From Stictocephala bisonia (taxonomy: Eukaryota > Arthropoda > Insecta > Hemiptera > Membracidae): DNA of 64,000 nucleotides. The notes under the pieces were generated by a model that had not been told where the DNA came from, did not search any database, and was given only the letters and a program-made list of their open reading frames with translations. Made by a program: the position numbers and the translations under genes. Position 1 is the stretch's first letter. Every line of letters begins with the position of its first letter. This document shows, piece by piece, positions 47,492 to 58,325 of this stretch. The stretch covers positions 1,054,001-1,118,000 of the forward strand of contig JAQJVL010000059.1 in the NCBI GenBank assembly GCA_035578905.1, read 5' to 3'.

Positions 47492-48143
47492 TGACCACAG
47501 ACAGAATGTGGCTTCTCCTTCGACTGAATCTAGCTCAAGCAACATGGACATTATGGTTGTCGTTACACCCAGTAGAACACTGGCTAATGACCACAGACAG
47601 AATGTGGCTTCTCCTTCGACTGAATCTAGCTCAAGCAACATGGACATTATGGTTGTCGTTACACCCAGTAGAACACTGGCTAATGACCACAGACAGAATG
47701 TGGCTTCTCCTTCGACTGAATCTAGCTCAAGCAACATGGACATTATGGTTGTCGTTACACCCAGTAGAACACTGGCTAATGACCACAGACAGAATGTAGC
47801 TTCTTCGACTGAATCCAGCTCAAGTAACATGGACATTATGGTTGTCGTTACACCCAGTAGAACACTGGCTAATGACCACAGACAGAATGTAGCTTCTCCT
47901 TCGACTGAATCTAGCTCAAGTAACATGGACATTATGGTTGTCGTTACACCCAGTAGAACACTGGCTAATGCTGCTGGCTCCATTAAACTTTTTGCTGGTC
48001 TTAGGAATAAAGACATCCTGATTGTTATAGTAGCTAACGATGTTGATTCTAGTTTTGGTGTACCAGTAATCATATTTAATAAGAAAGTTAATAGCTTTCT
48101 TAAAATGACAAAAACCGATCTGATTTGTATAGACTTACTATGA
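47492..48143 (+). pseudogene. LINE ORF1-like relic with a 96 bp (32-residue) in-frame repeat and SGNH-like end
   Basis: Five tandem units of 96 bp (the fourth 93 bp, in frame) start at 47492, 47588, 47684, 47780 and about 47873. They encode NDHRQNVASPSTESSSSNMD then IMVVVTPSRTLA. The open frame goes on with FAGLRNKDILIVIVANDVDS and KMTKTDLICIDL, which resembles the GxND/NDV and next strand of the SGNH-esterase part of CR1-type ORF1 (compare the GNNDVG of the LINE at 10.7 kb). A sixth, separated unit lies at 48541-48640. Probably transposon-derived, not host coding. Confidence 0.55.
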
Positions 48144-48247
48144 CTTAAACATTATAGTAAAGTGCAATGTGTTATTAGTATTTCTTTTTTGAGTTCTTTA
48201 TTGGAAATTGCTGACTTAGCTGCCACTATTGCTAGGTAGGTATATCT

Positions 48248-48545
48248 ATAGAGCAACACCCAGGTTTTAATGCAGATTTTTCCAGTTTGTATATAGGAAG
48301 TTTGCTGATGAGGGAGGGGTAGAAGGGAAGTGGTAAGTGATCTAGCTTATGTTCAGATTAGGTGGGTCACTTGATTTAGCTATCCATTGGTGTGCTAATT
48401 CCATCCTTCTGAGTTGGGAACTATTGGCATGGGAAGGAAGGGATCTGATTAGTGGTGTAACACTGGTCAAAACTTTGGTTATGGAGAAGGGTATGGGCAG
48501 AGACAGGTTTTTGAGGATTTTGGACTTTGCAGTCATGTCTATGGC
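48248..48545 (+). repeat. Dispersed element segment, copy 1 (with 54925-55225)
   Basis: Shared words in the same order: ATAGAGCAACAC, TTGCTGATG, CCATTGGTGTGCTAATTCCA, ACTATTGGCATGGGAAGGAA and ATGGGCAGAGACAGGTTTTT. It seems to be part of the same retroelement as the 96 bp repeat ORF, since it leads into another copy of that unit at 48541. Confidence 0.8.
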
Positions 48546-48649
48546 CATTACACCCAGTAGAACACTGACTAATGACCACAGACAGAATGTGGCTTCTCCT
48601 TTGACAGAGTGTAACTCAAGCAACATGGACATTATGGTTGTGATGGTAT

Positions 48650-50000
48650 TTTCTTCGGGGGGAGGGGGGGGGATTTCTCATACAAACTCACCTCTCCAAA
48701 GGAGGTTTCGAAAGATCGCCGTCGGAATCGCCCAGTACAGACAATTCCAGGGGTCAGATTGTAGAGCATCGTATTTTAATAATAGCTGGTAGCTCAGCTT
48801 AGGCTCATCTGACTAGCAGCCATATGTCCTTATTATTGCCTCCTACGATGATTAATAAAATAAATTTATAAAACTTTGTACGGAAAAAATAAATAATGAA
48901 AACCTGATTATTTGGTTGCCACACCTCAGCTGTAATGATGATTAACTACACCCTAAGTGTAAACAGGGTTACCCGCTTAGGCTAAGGTTACAGGCCCACC
49001 AGAGTTACTAAGGATGTGATGGAAGGTTATTTTGGTTGTCAGCAGAGCGATCACAAGAATAATAAAAAAACGTTAATAAATAGGCTGAACGTCTACATGT
49101 AATATGTTAATTAGCCTGAGTTCCACTAGTGCCATAGAAATTTAACTTTTAATTTAGATAAAGTTATGTTGAATTAAAAAAAAACCATGAACTAACACTT
49201 TATTTATGATAATGTATGATATACGATCGAAACTATGCCACTCAAGGTAATAATTATCTACGTAATAAATATTAAATCTTATCGTGATATAGGCGAGAAA
49301 AGAGAGTAAGCGTTTTAATAGCCAGCTAATCAAACTTCTCACAAAATACTCTGTCGACGTGTAGCATTCGTATCGGGGGTAACGAGAAAACCAAGCCAGC
49401 CAGGTCTGGATGGTTTCAGGAGTGCTGAACGAATTCCGGTCGGTTCTGACTTCTATGATAAGGAAAACTAATCACAGAGTGCAAAAATGGTGGAGGGGTT
49501 ACAGAGGTCGGAGGAGAAAGCTAAGTTTCACCTAACAGCTGATCGGAGGTCCTCCGGCAGAACATGAAATAGCTGGGCGAGCGAGGTTCATATTGTTGCC
49601 TACGTTTTCTTACCCCCCTCAAACTTTAGCTCGTTACACCCCCTTTTTGCTTCGGGATGATAAAAAAATCATAAAAAAAGAATTCATACCTATGGACGTG
49701 TGGCTTCCTTACTCACACACTCCTAGGTAACTTAAGCGATATCATCCAGCAGGATTTCTCCGCCAGTAGCTGGATGATACTCAAAATATATCAAACAAAA
49801 CACTGAGGTTCCCTCACCTCTGGCAAAATTTAAAGTTATAAACGTAGAAGCTCTTCTGCTTAAACCAAAACAATCTTCTTGGGGCCCTTCCCCTTATTGA
49901 AAAATATTATAACAAAATAAAACGAGGTATCCTTCTCCAACAAAACAAAACTGAAAATCTACAAAATGGGACGATAACACGCTCAGGGTATGTTTTGAAT
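48650..50000. other. Intron 6 sequence, no gene recognised
   Basis: A G-run lies at 48656-48671. The rest (for example 49370-49640) is GC-richer than average and may belong to the same insertion as the Ulp1-like relic downstream. Confidence 0.35.
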
Positions 50001-50339
50001 AACTAATGAGGTAAACGGTTTCCTTCACCGCTTAGCCAATGAATTTGGTGTGGTCAGACACGTATAAAAGTGCCATCGGCATGCCACACACGGTATCTCC
50101 TATTTCTCCATTGCCTCACCGTAGGGGTGGCGAGTTTCTTGGAGGTTCCTCCTAACTACACCAGTAATCACAAAAGGTCCTGGGGCGTGATTGCACATCC
50201 TACGACATCATGGGCAGCTACTACCTGTTTTGGGTGCGTATTCCTCAAGGAGACACGGAATCACGTGGGGTGGACCGTTTGCTCTCGTCTTCCTCTTTGA
50301 TGACTCACCGGTTGCCTCCCTCTTCCGTTCAATACGGGG

Positions 50340-51250
50340 TCCTTTGATGATCTTAAGGATTCCGACTGCTCCACTCTACGGGACGCAGGGTTTGGATCTG
50401 CTCCTTAGTGGTGGTTGTGCATTCCTCACATTGCTCCAAGTTCTCAAGCTGAATCCTCGGCAGAAAAGCTGTTTCTTCGGGGCAAACTTTAAGAATAATG
50501 GTTTCCACGATCGTCACACGAGGTTGATGGTCCCCCATCTCGTCTTGGACACCATCTTTGTCACTCATCACTCATCTCTACTTCCAAGGATAGGACAGAT
50601 GGCGAGATGGATGCATTGAGGCTGGAAGGTTCATATTCAGGATTTGGGTAGAAGTCCATAGCCTTGGCTGATCTTGACGCTACCGTTCGGATAGCCCCAT
50701 CTTCACCAGAATGTGACGGTTCTGGTTTCATGGAGTTCATACTCTCAATGAGAATAGGGTCACCACTCTCTAACTCAGGTCGTAAGGTAAATGACATTGT
50801 CGATGGTGCGATAGTGGTTTCTACGGTATTCACCCCCATGGGAGAGCTGAGTTCTGGGATGTGGTTGTTGCGATTGGAGGGTTGCTTGTTCCAAACGGTG
50901 TTCAAGTCAGTGGAGGGAACAATTGCGCATGATCTAACTGCATCCTTTGTAGCTCTTGGTTGATCGCAATCAACAACGGATCATCTTAGTATTGAACGGT
51001 TTCCTCACCGCCCAGGGTTGATATCTCAATGGTGAGAAAACTGACAGAGACAAGACATATCCTGTAGGTTGGTTGATCTGAATACTCCACTGGCCCAAAC
51101 TCTTCGGTGTCAAATCTTTCCCTCTGCAAGACATTCGTTATTACTCGACGGTAAGTCTTAGGATTCACCGCTTCCCAGAGGGTGGTTGTACCTTATCGCG
51201 AGACTCCAAGTATGCGCATACATATACACCGCATGAGATCTCATCCGTCT
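50340..51250 (-). pseudogene. Unidentified minus-strand frames downstream of the Ulp1-like relic
   Basis: On the minus strand, frames at 51168-50986 (TYRRVITNVLQRERFDTEEF), 50905-50561 (acidic, Ser/Pro-rich) and 50571-50353 follow one another in shifted frames with GC-rich codons, unlike the surrounding intron. I do not recognise the protein. It may be the C-terminal part of the same inserted gene as the Ulp1-like domain, or a transposon ORF. Confidence 0.35.
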
Positions 51251-51254
51251 AAAA

Positions 51255-51415
51255 GATTTTCTTATTTTACCAGGAGAAGTTAGGGCTAAGAAGCCCTCTC
51301 TAACACTTAACCTGGGGACCAGCCAAAATCTGTTAGTGGTGATAGCGGGAATCGAACCCGGACCAGTGGCGTGGCACGCCAGCGCCTTAGCCCCTTAGCT
51401 ACGGGCGCTCTCCAC
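51255..51415 (-). mobile_element. tRNA-derived SINE
   Basis: On the minus strand the head reads GCGCCCGTAGCTAAGGGGCT (A-box region), then GGTTCGATTCCCGC (B box, with the exact core GGTTCGATTCC). The body ends in GGTTAAGTGTTAGAGAGGGC and TTAGCCCTAACTTC, then an A-rich tail TAAAATAAGAAAAT. The tail resembles the LINE 3' UTR at 39160. Confidence 0.75.
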
Positions 51416-51419
51416 TTAG

Positions 51420-51936
51420 GACAGTCAGTTGGAGGCCTCGCAGTTTCCCATTCCTCTCGCCTGAACGCCATTCCTTTCTCTGCGGCCAACGTTCAAGATA
51501 TTCCAAGACACAGTTTCGTTCTCTTCAACGTCTATCGCTCAGGGAATCGAATGCTCTAATTTGACGTCGCCGTAGTCCACCACCACTAGCAAACAATGCC
51601 CGTTAACTCATATATGGTGGGCAAGTGAATCGGAAATAGTAAAGTATCCCAGTAAAACAAATCAATTTTCAGTGCCCTCCTAGTAGTGAGATACTCTCCC
51701 TGGTCCCAGTCTTTTAAAAAGGTTGTGTCTAATGCCCATACTTTTCTCATCACACTTCCGATAGAGCAACTTCTTCTTTTAATGCATCGGAGAAATGCTG
51801 TGATGATTTGCCCACAGACCAATTGACCCGATGTAAGGCAGGAGAGTTCGGATGGTGACAGCTTGATCTGTTTCAGTAGCTGGCCCATGATTGGATCCTT
51901 TTTGTCCGATAGAAGAGTCCTGAAACGAAAAACCAA
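51420..51936 (-). pseudogene. Ulp1/SENP-like cysteine protease relic, frameshifted
   Basis: On the minus strand from 51936 the frame reads LTSGQLVCGQIITAFLRCI, DTTFLKDWDQGEYL and KIDLFYWDTLLFPIHLP, then, after a small disruption, LVVVDYGDVKLEHS. A shift to another frame gives FDSLSDRR and VLEYLERWPQ. The order IPIH-x-HW, then VVD, then YDSL, then a helix ending in YL is that of C48 (Ulp1/SENP) deSUMOylating proteases. The HW pair is damaged (the reading after PIHLP is lost), and a frameshift lies near 51560. A SINE follows at 51415. Could be a retrocopy or a protease domain from a large transposon. Confidence 0.5.
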
Positions 51937-51974
51937 CCTGGTTTTGTGACGTACGGTTTTGTTCGTAAAATTAA

Positions 51975-52880
51975 TTTACTCGCTTAGCATGTAAGATGTT
52001 TGAGTAATATCACAGTCACAATTAAAACCTTATATTTATAATTATTCTAGCATGGTAAAACTCAGACTAATAAATATGATCAAAACAACTTAAGACAATA
52101 CTAAATGCAAAGTTTTTAACATACAAAAAATACATTCATAACGATTCTAAAATTATTGTTAAAATTCTTAAATTTTAACAATAAAAATTTAAAACACCAC
52201 TTTACGTGTATGGATGGGTGGTTGGTTAATACATTGATAACTACATATTTAAAAAAAAGCTACAGCGTTGTGTGGTTGTAGTTTATATATTTTATATGAC
52301 ATGCCGGTTCATAGTTCATATTTGGGGGGCATATAACGGAATCTGACCGAAAGCCAAGTAAACTAATGTAATTAAAAACACATTATTCACAGAAATTAAT
52401 ATTTTATCCTCGTAAAGGTATTAGTAATCTACAACTAGAATCTCAGGTAATCTTAACATTCTGGATTAATATTCATCGAACGTGAAAATACCCCTTCATA
52501 TATATAGGAAGCAATAACAAAATAAGAATAAGATGCCTAGTAACTTTGAATAGAATTTAAATCCTCTAATTGACTATTTAGCACAATATCAAAATTAAAA
52601 TCAAAATTAAAAAAGAAATTATTATTAAGAATACCGAAATAAGATTTAATACCTTTTTACAAATCTTAGAAAATCTATTAAATAGAAAATGTATGCAACA
52701 ATTTTACTAACTTGGATGGATTGAATAAACTTGTTAATCCCATGATTGAATTTAATAGAAATATTTATCCCAAAACAATTTAACTAAAAATATGTTAACC
52801 TTTAAATTTTAAAATAAAAGCTGCTCCTTATTATTTATAAAAATGTTAAACAATTTACTCCAACAAAATATTTAACTTTT
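51975..52880. repeat. Dispersed repeat, copy B, with a ~310 bp insertion
   Basis: Collinear with 1250-1820 on both sides of about 52196-52505. The extra segment begins with CACCACTTTACGTGTATGGA, one unit of the 36 bp minisatellite found at 44.4-45.0 kb. Confidence 0.7.
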
Positions 52881-53217
52881 TTAAGTTCCTTAAAGTGAAG
52901 GAATTCGTTTTGATATTGTGGAAGCTGTGAAGGAAAAAGCAACAGAGACGAACATGCTTCAGAAAAAAACTTTAAACAACGTTTTGAACCATAAAAAACT
53001 GGAATGGAAAATTGTATGGATAGTGAAAAAGAGTATATTGAAGGTGATAAAGTGAAAGTTGCAAAGAAACAAAGGAGCTATAAAAAATCTGTTTCTAGCC
53101 ATATAAAAAAAAAAAAATATATATTGACTGTTGTTCTCTTAACTGTCCTATGTAACAATTATTCAGCTTTGGTTGGATTTAGTTGGAGGTGTTAGCAAAG
53201 AATGTTATTGAGTAGAA

Positions 53218-53311
53218 TTCTTTATTTATAAATATTAAAAAAAACCATTCTGTGCTTTAGGTTGTAGAAATGCTTAAAGAAGCCGGTGCCAATTTAGACT
53301 ACTTTGTAGCA
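53218..53311 (+). pseudogene. Tandem partial copy of exon 7 and its acceptor
   Basis: A 94 bp segment repeated directly before the true exon. TAGGTTGTAGAAATGCTTAA and GAAGCCGGTGCCAATTTAGACTAC-type wording match TAGGTTGTAGAAATACTGTT and the following exon bases. The copy has an AG acceptor at 53260 and reads VVEMLKEAGANLDYF, then runs into the next unit without a good donor. It is unlikely to be a working exon. Confidence 0.85.
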
Positions 53312-53354
53312 TTCTTTTTTCATAAATATCAAAAACTGTATTACTATATTTTAG

Positions 53355-53486
53355 GTTGTAGAAATACTGTTAGAAGCTGGTGCCAATGTAGACTACTGTG
53401 ATGCAGACCAAAGAACAGCTCTAAGAGCAGCAGCGTGGGGCGGCCATGATGAAATAGTTACCTTGCTTCTTCGAGCTGGAGCCGAT
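53355..53486 (+). CDS. ANKRD50-like: ANKRD50-like exon 7: ankyrin repeat, 44 codons
   Basis: Encodes [40 protein letters not shown] and AGAD in phase 0. The acceptor is tattttag|GTT and the donor is GAT|gtgagt. It supplies the second helix of the repeat begun in exon 6, then one whole ankyrin repeat. The WGGH core is shared with exon 6, which suggests old repeat duplication inside the protein. Directly upstream (53218-53311) lies a diverged tandem copy of the intron end plus the first 17 or so codons of this exon, described separately. Confidence 0.88.
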
Positions 53487-54190
53487 GTGAGTAATAGCTT
53501 TACAAATGTAGGTTTACACTAGTGTAGCTATACTGTGTAAGTATGATTTATGGAAGGACATTGCAGTCTTTAATTAAAACAATGTTTTTTTTGAAATTTG
53601 TTAATGATGGAGTATCAGATGAGGGAGACAAAGGTAGTTAGACATTTGCCATCATTGCGTGAAAATTACCAATCACGACGTTTCGATTTGGTAAAACCCA
53701 AACCTTTTTCAAGTGCTAAAAACTAAATTACATCTACACAAACATGTTATAAAACTACGTTCTTAAACTAATCTACTTTAATAATTATCAACATTTTTAA
53801 CCTAGATCATAAAATAGGGTACAACAAAATGAACTTCTACTAAATATAAAAATGTTAACAGGGTTAAATTAATATGACCAATTAGGCGCTACCCAGGTCA
53901 CGATATCAACGAAAAAAATGTTAAAACACAATTAAATTAATATTCAAATCAGACTGAAATAAGATTACATCAACTAATCATAAATAAAATAAATATATGG
54001 TACGTGAAAAACAATATTAATTTAAAATAAACATGCACAAAAAATTATATATGTGACTCGGAAGAACTGAGACTACTATCCAATCTAATTAACTATTACA
54101 ATTACATTTTAACCTGAAAAGACAACAATTATTATGAATAAAACAATACAATAAACAAATATTACAAAAATGATGAAGTCTTACGACCCG
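53487..54190. other. Intron 7 sequence, nothing firm
   Basis: CACGACGTTTCGATTTGGTA near 53677 and the AT-rich stretch after it look like the untranslated end of a retroelement; no RT text was found. Confidence 0.3.
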
Positions 54191-54192
54191 TA

Positions 54193-54401
54193 GTGACGAT
54201 GGCGTCTAGACGTCCCAGGCACAAAGTGAGGATGATACAATCCAAATGCAGTGTCTACAAAGTTCCCTCCAAGGTGATAAAACACGGGGACAAGACAAAC
54301 ATACACACTACACTTCACAAGAACCATCCACAGACTGACGTGGTCAAGGACGTACGCTCCGAGATTGCCAGGAATGCGGTGACTTAGGTACGGGGACGTA
54401 C
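54193..54401 (+). pseudogene. Unidentified basic frame, probably transposon-derived
   Basis: Reads MTMASRRPRHKVRMIQSKCS to EIARNAVT and stops just before the hairpin. Basic, no domain recognised. It is part of the block that ends in 54925-55225, which is shared with 48.3 kb. Confidence 0.3.
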
Positions 54402-54567
54402 ACTCATGGGGTGTTTAATTGTTGTAGGTGCAGGTGGTGTAGGATTCTGGTTAGATGATATCATGAGTGTACTGAACTTTTTATCGAGTGTGTTCAGTAC
54501 ACTCATGACATCATCTAACCAGAATCCTACACCACCTGCACTTACAAAAATTAAACACCCCATGAGT
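54402..54567. repeat. 166 bp near-perfect hairpin
   Basis: The left arm 54402-54477 (ACTCATGGGGTGTTTAATTG ... TCATGAGTGTACTGAAC) is repeated inverted at 54489-54567, with few mismatches and a loop of about 11 bases around TTATCGAG. Confidence 0.92.
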
Positions 54568-54606
54568 CTACATAGTTCTTCCGAGTCAAATATATCAGGA
54601 GAAAGG

Positions 54607-54870
<264 letters not shown>

Positions 54871-54924
54871 GAGGAAGAGGGACATGGCTTCCAGTATTGC
54901 TGGGTGGTGGGGGTTGTACATCCA

Positions 54925-55230
54925 TAGAGCAACACTCAGGTATTGATGCAGTTTTTTCAGTTGGTATATATATTAAGTTTGCTGATGGGGTAGGGGTAAG
55001 GGAAATGGTCTATCTTATGTTGAGATTACGTGGGTCACGGGATTTTGTTATCCATTGGTGTGCTAATTCCATCCTCGAAGTTGAGAACTATTGGCATGGG
55101 AAGGAAGAGATCTGATTACTTTAGTGGTGTAATACTGTTAAAAATTCTGGTTATGGAGAAGAGTATGGGCAGAGACAGGTTTTTCAGGATTTTGGACTTC
55201 GCAATCATGTCTATGGCCATTCATGCGTTT
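54925..55230 (+). repeat. Dispersed element segment, copy 2 (with 48248-48545)
   Basis: See copy 1. Collinear over about 300 bp to GTCTATGGCCATT. Here it follows a GA tract rather than the 96 bp repeat ORF. Confidence 0.8.
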
Positions 55231-56166
55231 TCAAAGGGTTTCACTAGTAAGGCCGATATTGATAAATTAAATTGGTGGAATCACAGGAGGGAATATATAT
55301 TAAAAAACTATTATATTTCCTGTTATTTCACCAATTATTATCAAATTTACAACACAAATATCACATAACCCACGCACACTGACCAGCCAACTATAGATAA
55401 TATTATCTCACAAGAAGACTATATAAATGTAATCTCCCATAAAAAACACTACCACCATCTTCAGAAAGATACAAAGCGCTGAAGAAACACTTGAGGATTT
55501 TTACAACAGGAATCTAACAATGTGTAGTGTTTCCCTACAAATGGCTAAAAGTAAATCAACAAACACTCTCAGGACCCTCTCTTCAAATAATTTTTCATGA
55601 CATAAATATCACCAAAATTAAAATTCATAATACTATTTAAAATTACCATATGACATGAACAAGTTCAGTTTATCTATCTTATTGATATTTAAACCTTGAA
55701 TATTGTGATGTACAAGAAATACCATATTTTTACTATTGTTTTAATTGCTATGATTTCATACGATAGTTTCAAGTGATATGATTTCATGAAAACAAATAAA
55801 ATTTATCCTCTGGTTCAGTGTATCATTCCGTTTCAGCTGTTATATTTCACCTGTCACGTCACTATTCAAAGTTTACGTAACATAATAAGTGCTGATAGCG
55901 ATCAGTGTTTTGTGAAGGATGATCAATTCGAAGGATGATCAGTTGATTGTTGTTTTGGGAACAGTCTTATCAACAGATAATCCGTTGATCGCTGATTTGA
56001 TAGTCAATAAGTTATTTTTTTTTATATATTGTAATTTGAACTAAATGAAGTTTTACAGAAAGATTTTTTGTCTATCACACAGGTTTGTATTTAAAATGCA
56101 ATAAAAAGAACTGTCATAAAATACAATAAAAACATTTAGAAACTGATTCATTTCTATATTTTACAG
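55231..56166. other. Intron 7 sequence, nothing recognised
   Basis: AT-rich, no features supported before the exon 8 acceptor. Confidence 0.35.
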
Positions 56167-56346
56167 GTTAACAAAACAGATTGTGAAGGCAGGACAGCTT
56201 TGATAGCAGCAGCATATATGGGACACTCTGACATCGTTGAGACTCTGCTTGAGTACAAGGCAGATATTAACCATGAAGACAACGATGGACGTACAGCCCT
56301 CAGTGTTGCTGCTCTCTGTGTGCCCATTAGCGAAGGTTATACTAAG
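56167..56346 (+). CDS. ANKRD50-like: ANKRD50-like exon 8: two ankyrin repeats
   Basis: Encodes 60 residues in phase 0. [20 protein letters not shown] and [18 protein letters not shown] form one repeat, and [20 protein letters not shown] begins the next. The acceptor is attttacag|GTT and the donor is AAG|gtaagg. The irregular second repeat, in which the usual GH turn is replaced by a longer [12 protein letters not shown] loop, is a recognisable ANKRD50 family feature and is the best single reason for naming this subfamily rather than a generic ankyrin protein. Confidence 0.88.
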
Positions 56347-58325
56347 GTAAGGCACTCTAGGATAATGAATGACAGATACACACAGCTTCTCTGTTTTATC
56401 GCTCTTAATGTGTCTGTCTGAAAATGCAACAACAAGGAAAGGATCATAGATAATGAGTTTGATAAAGATAATTTTTACCTGATTCGTTGATTCAGCCTGT
56501 TGTGTACATCACCAATACAAAACTCCTCCTATATAATTTTGTTTGCAAAGCCACTATTTAAGCAGTTTTTACTCTAAGTACATTAAAAAATTCTAACCCC
56601 TAAGAAACTAAAGCTGTTTTAATATATTAATGTACATTATTGCGAAAAAACCTGTTCTCAAATGCATAAACAATGTTCTTAGATTTAGAACCTGTGAAAA
56701 CCTATATAGACTAATTTTCCATCAAAATAAAGTATTATTATGTGTAAGTAGTATTGTGTTGTAATTTCAGCCTGAAATGTTGATATAAAACTATTGAAAA
56801 TTTATATAATTGTTGGTGATTTTACTTAAAAAGCTTGAAACAAACAAATGAAACAGCCATATATATATACTAGTAAAATTGTTTAGAGTGTTCAGCCGCT
56901 TGGCGAGTTCGGAAGTGAAAGAAATTTAGGTCTAGATTTTGCCGCTGATATCCTTAAGAGTAGCAACAAACCTGTCTCACTACCACACACGTGTTCCTTT
57001 CTCTTTGTCCACGCCCCACAACAGGCAGGACATTGTTTCTAGAATATTTCCCTTGACCAACAGTTAATAGTGTAATTACATATCTGCGCCAAATCTTACT
57101 TATCAATTCAAACTCAACTTAAATATTTTTCAAATTGTGAACTATTTCGGCACAAGCCAATTGTACATGTATAGTGAATTTAGTGTATTTCCAACTTTAG
57201 TTAATATAGTAATAAAACCATTATGGGGAGTAATAATTTGTTTTGTCCACTTAAAATAGCCCTATTACAAAACTAATTATTATTAGTCAATAAATATTGA
57301 TAGTTAAGAAAATTATTACAAGATTGACAGGACAGAGATTTTCATGATAATTATCGGTACCTATCTTATCAATCCAACCACACTACGTTTACCTTCCTCA
57401 GACCAGAGGGATCAACACAAGTGTTTCAAGTTTTTATATGGTGATCAGCAACTGGGCAAAAATACCATTTAATACAATGTGCTTTACTCTGTTATTTATG
57501 AATGGATTTTGACAAACCAGCATTTGTTGGTTTTGTTAATCTTTTAATTAGTATCGCTGCACACGGTTGTGGTAAACAACCGCCTGGGCCAAGGACAGTA
57601 GCGCCGCACCGTATGCGGTTTAGTCCCTGCGCTCAAAATAGTATTGTTGTAACGTTCGTGGTGCATTATTTTGTTGAACAAATGGGTTTGTATATTTTTC
57701 AAGTGATTCTAGTTGAATTGATATCTGCTAGATGTTAGGAGTGTCATCGTTTGATCAGTTTTATTACTTATGAGTTGATCATTACATTACATTCCAGATT
57801 GCTAACATCCTTCGTTCGGTCACCTGTCAGCTAGCAAGTGTTATTTAATTCCTTTGCATATCTATAACAACAGTTCTGTGTTTGTTTTCAAAACATAACC
57901 AATGATTTAGTGTTGATTTTACTTCAATTAATGGTTCAGTTAATTGTAATTAGTCTATTTTGTTACCATTTATTCATATTTAGCTATTTAGTCTAAATGT
58001 AAAAATCAATCAGTAGAGGTTTTTTTAATTCAGCCACCTGAATGATAACAGTGCCAATCAAGTGAAAAATTTAATCTTGATTTTTGAAACAGTAATTTTG
58101 TTAATATGTAACATATTTTTTCTAAAAAAACTAATTTGTTGTGGGAAAATATATACTCTCTAATTGAAGTTAATAAATTAAAAAACTCTTCTATGACTTG
58201 TAATTCTTCTATGCCATTTAAAACTTTATCACACAGTAAAATTACTCCAAATTACCTACAATTCTTAATATTATTAATATGTTTACTTAATTTGGGAATT
58301 TTTTTGGTTTTGACTTAAGGAACTA
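56347..58325. other. Intron 8 sequence, nothing recognised
   Basis: AT-rich. The frames at 57502 and 58136 show no domain. Confidence 0.35.

Noticed and set aside
50020..50180. LTR-type promoter (TATAAAAG at about 50065)
   Set aside because: No matching second LTR, primer-binding site or gag/pol text nearby.
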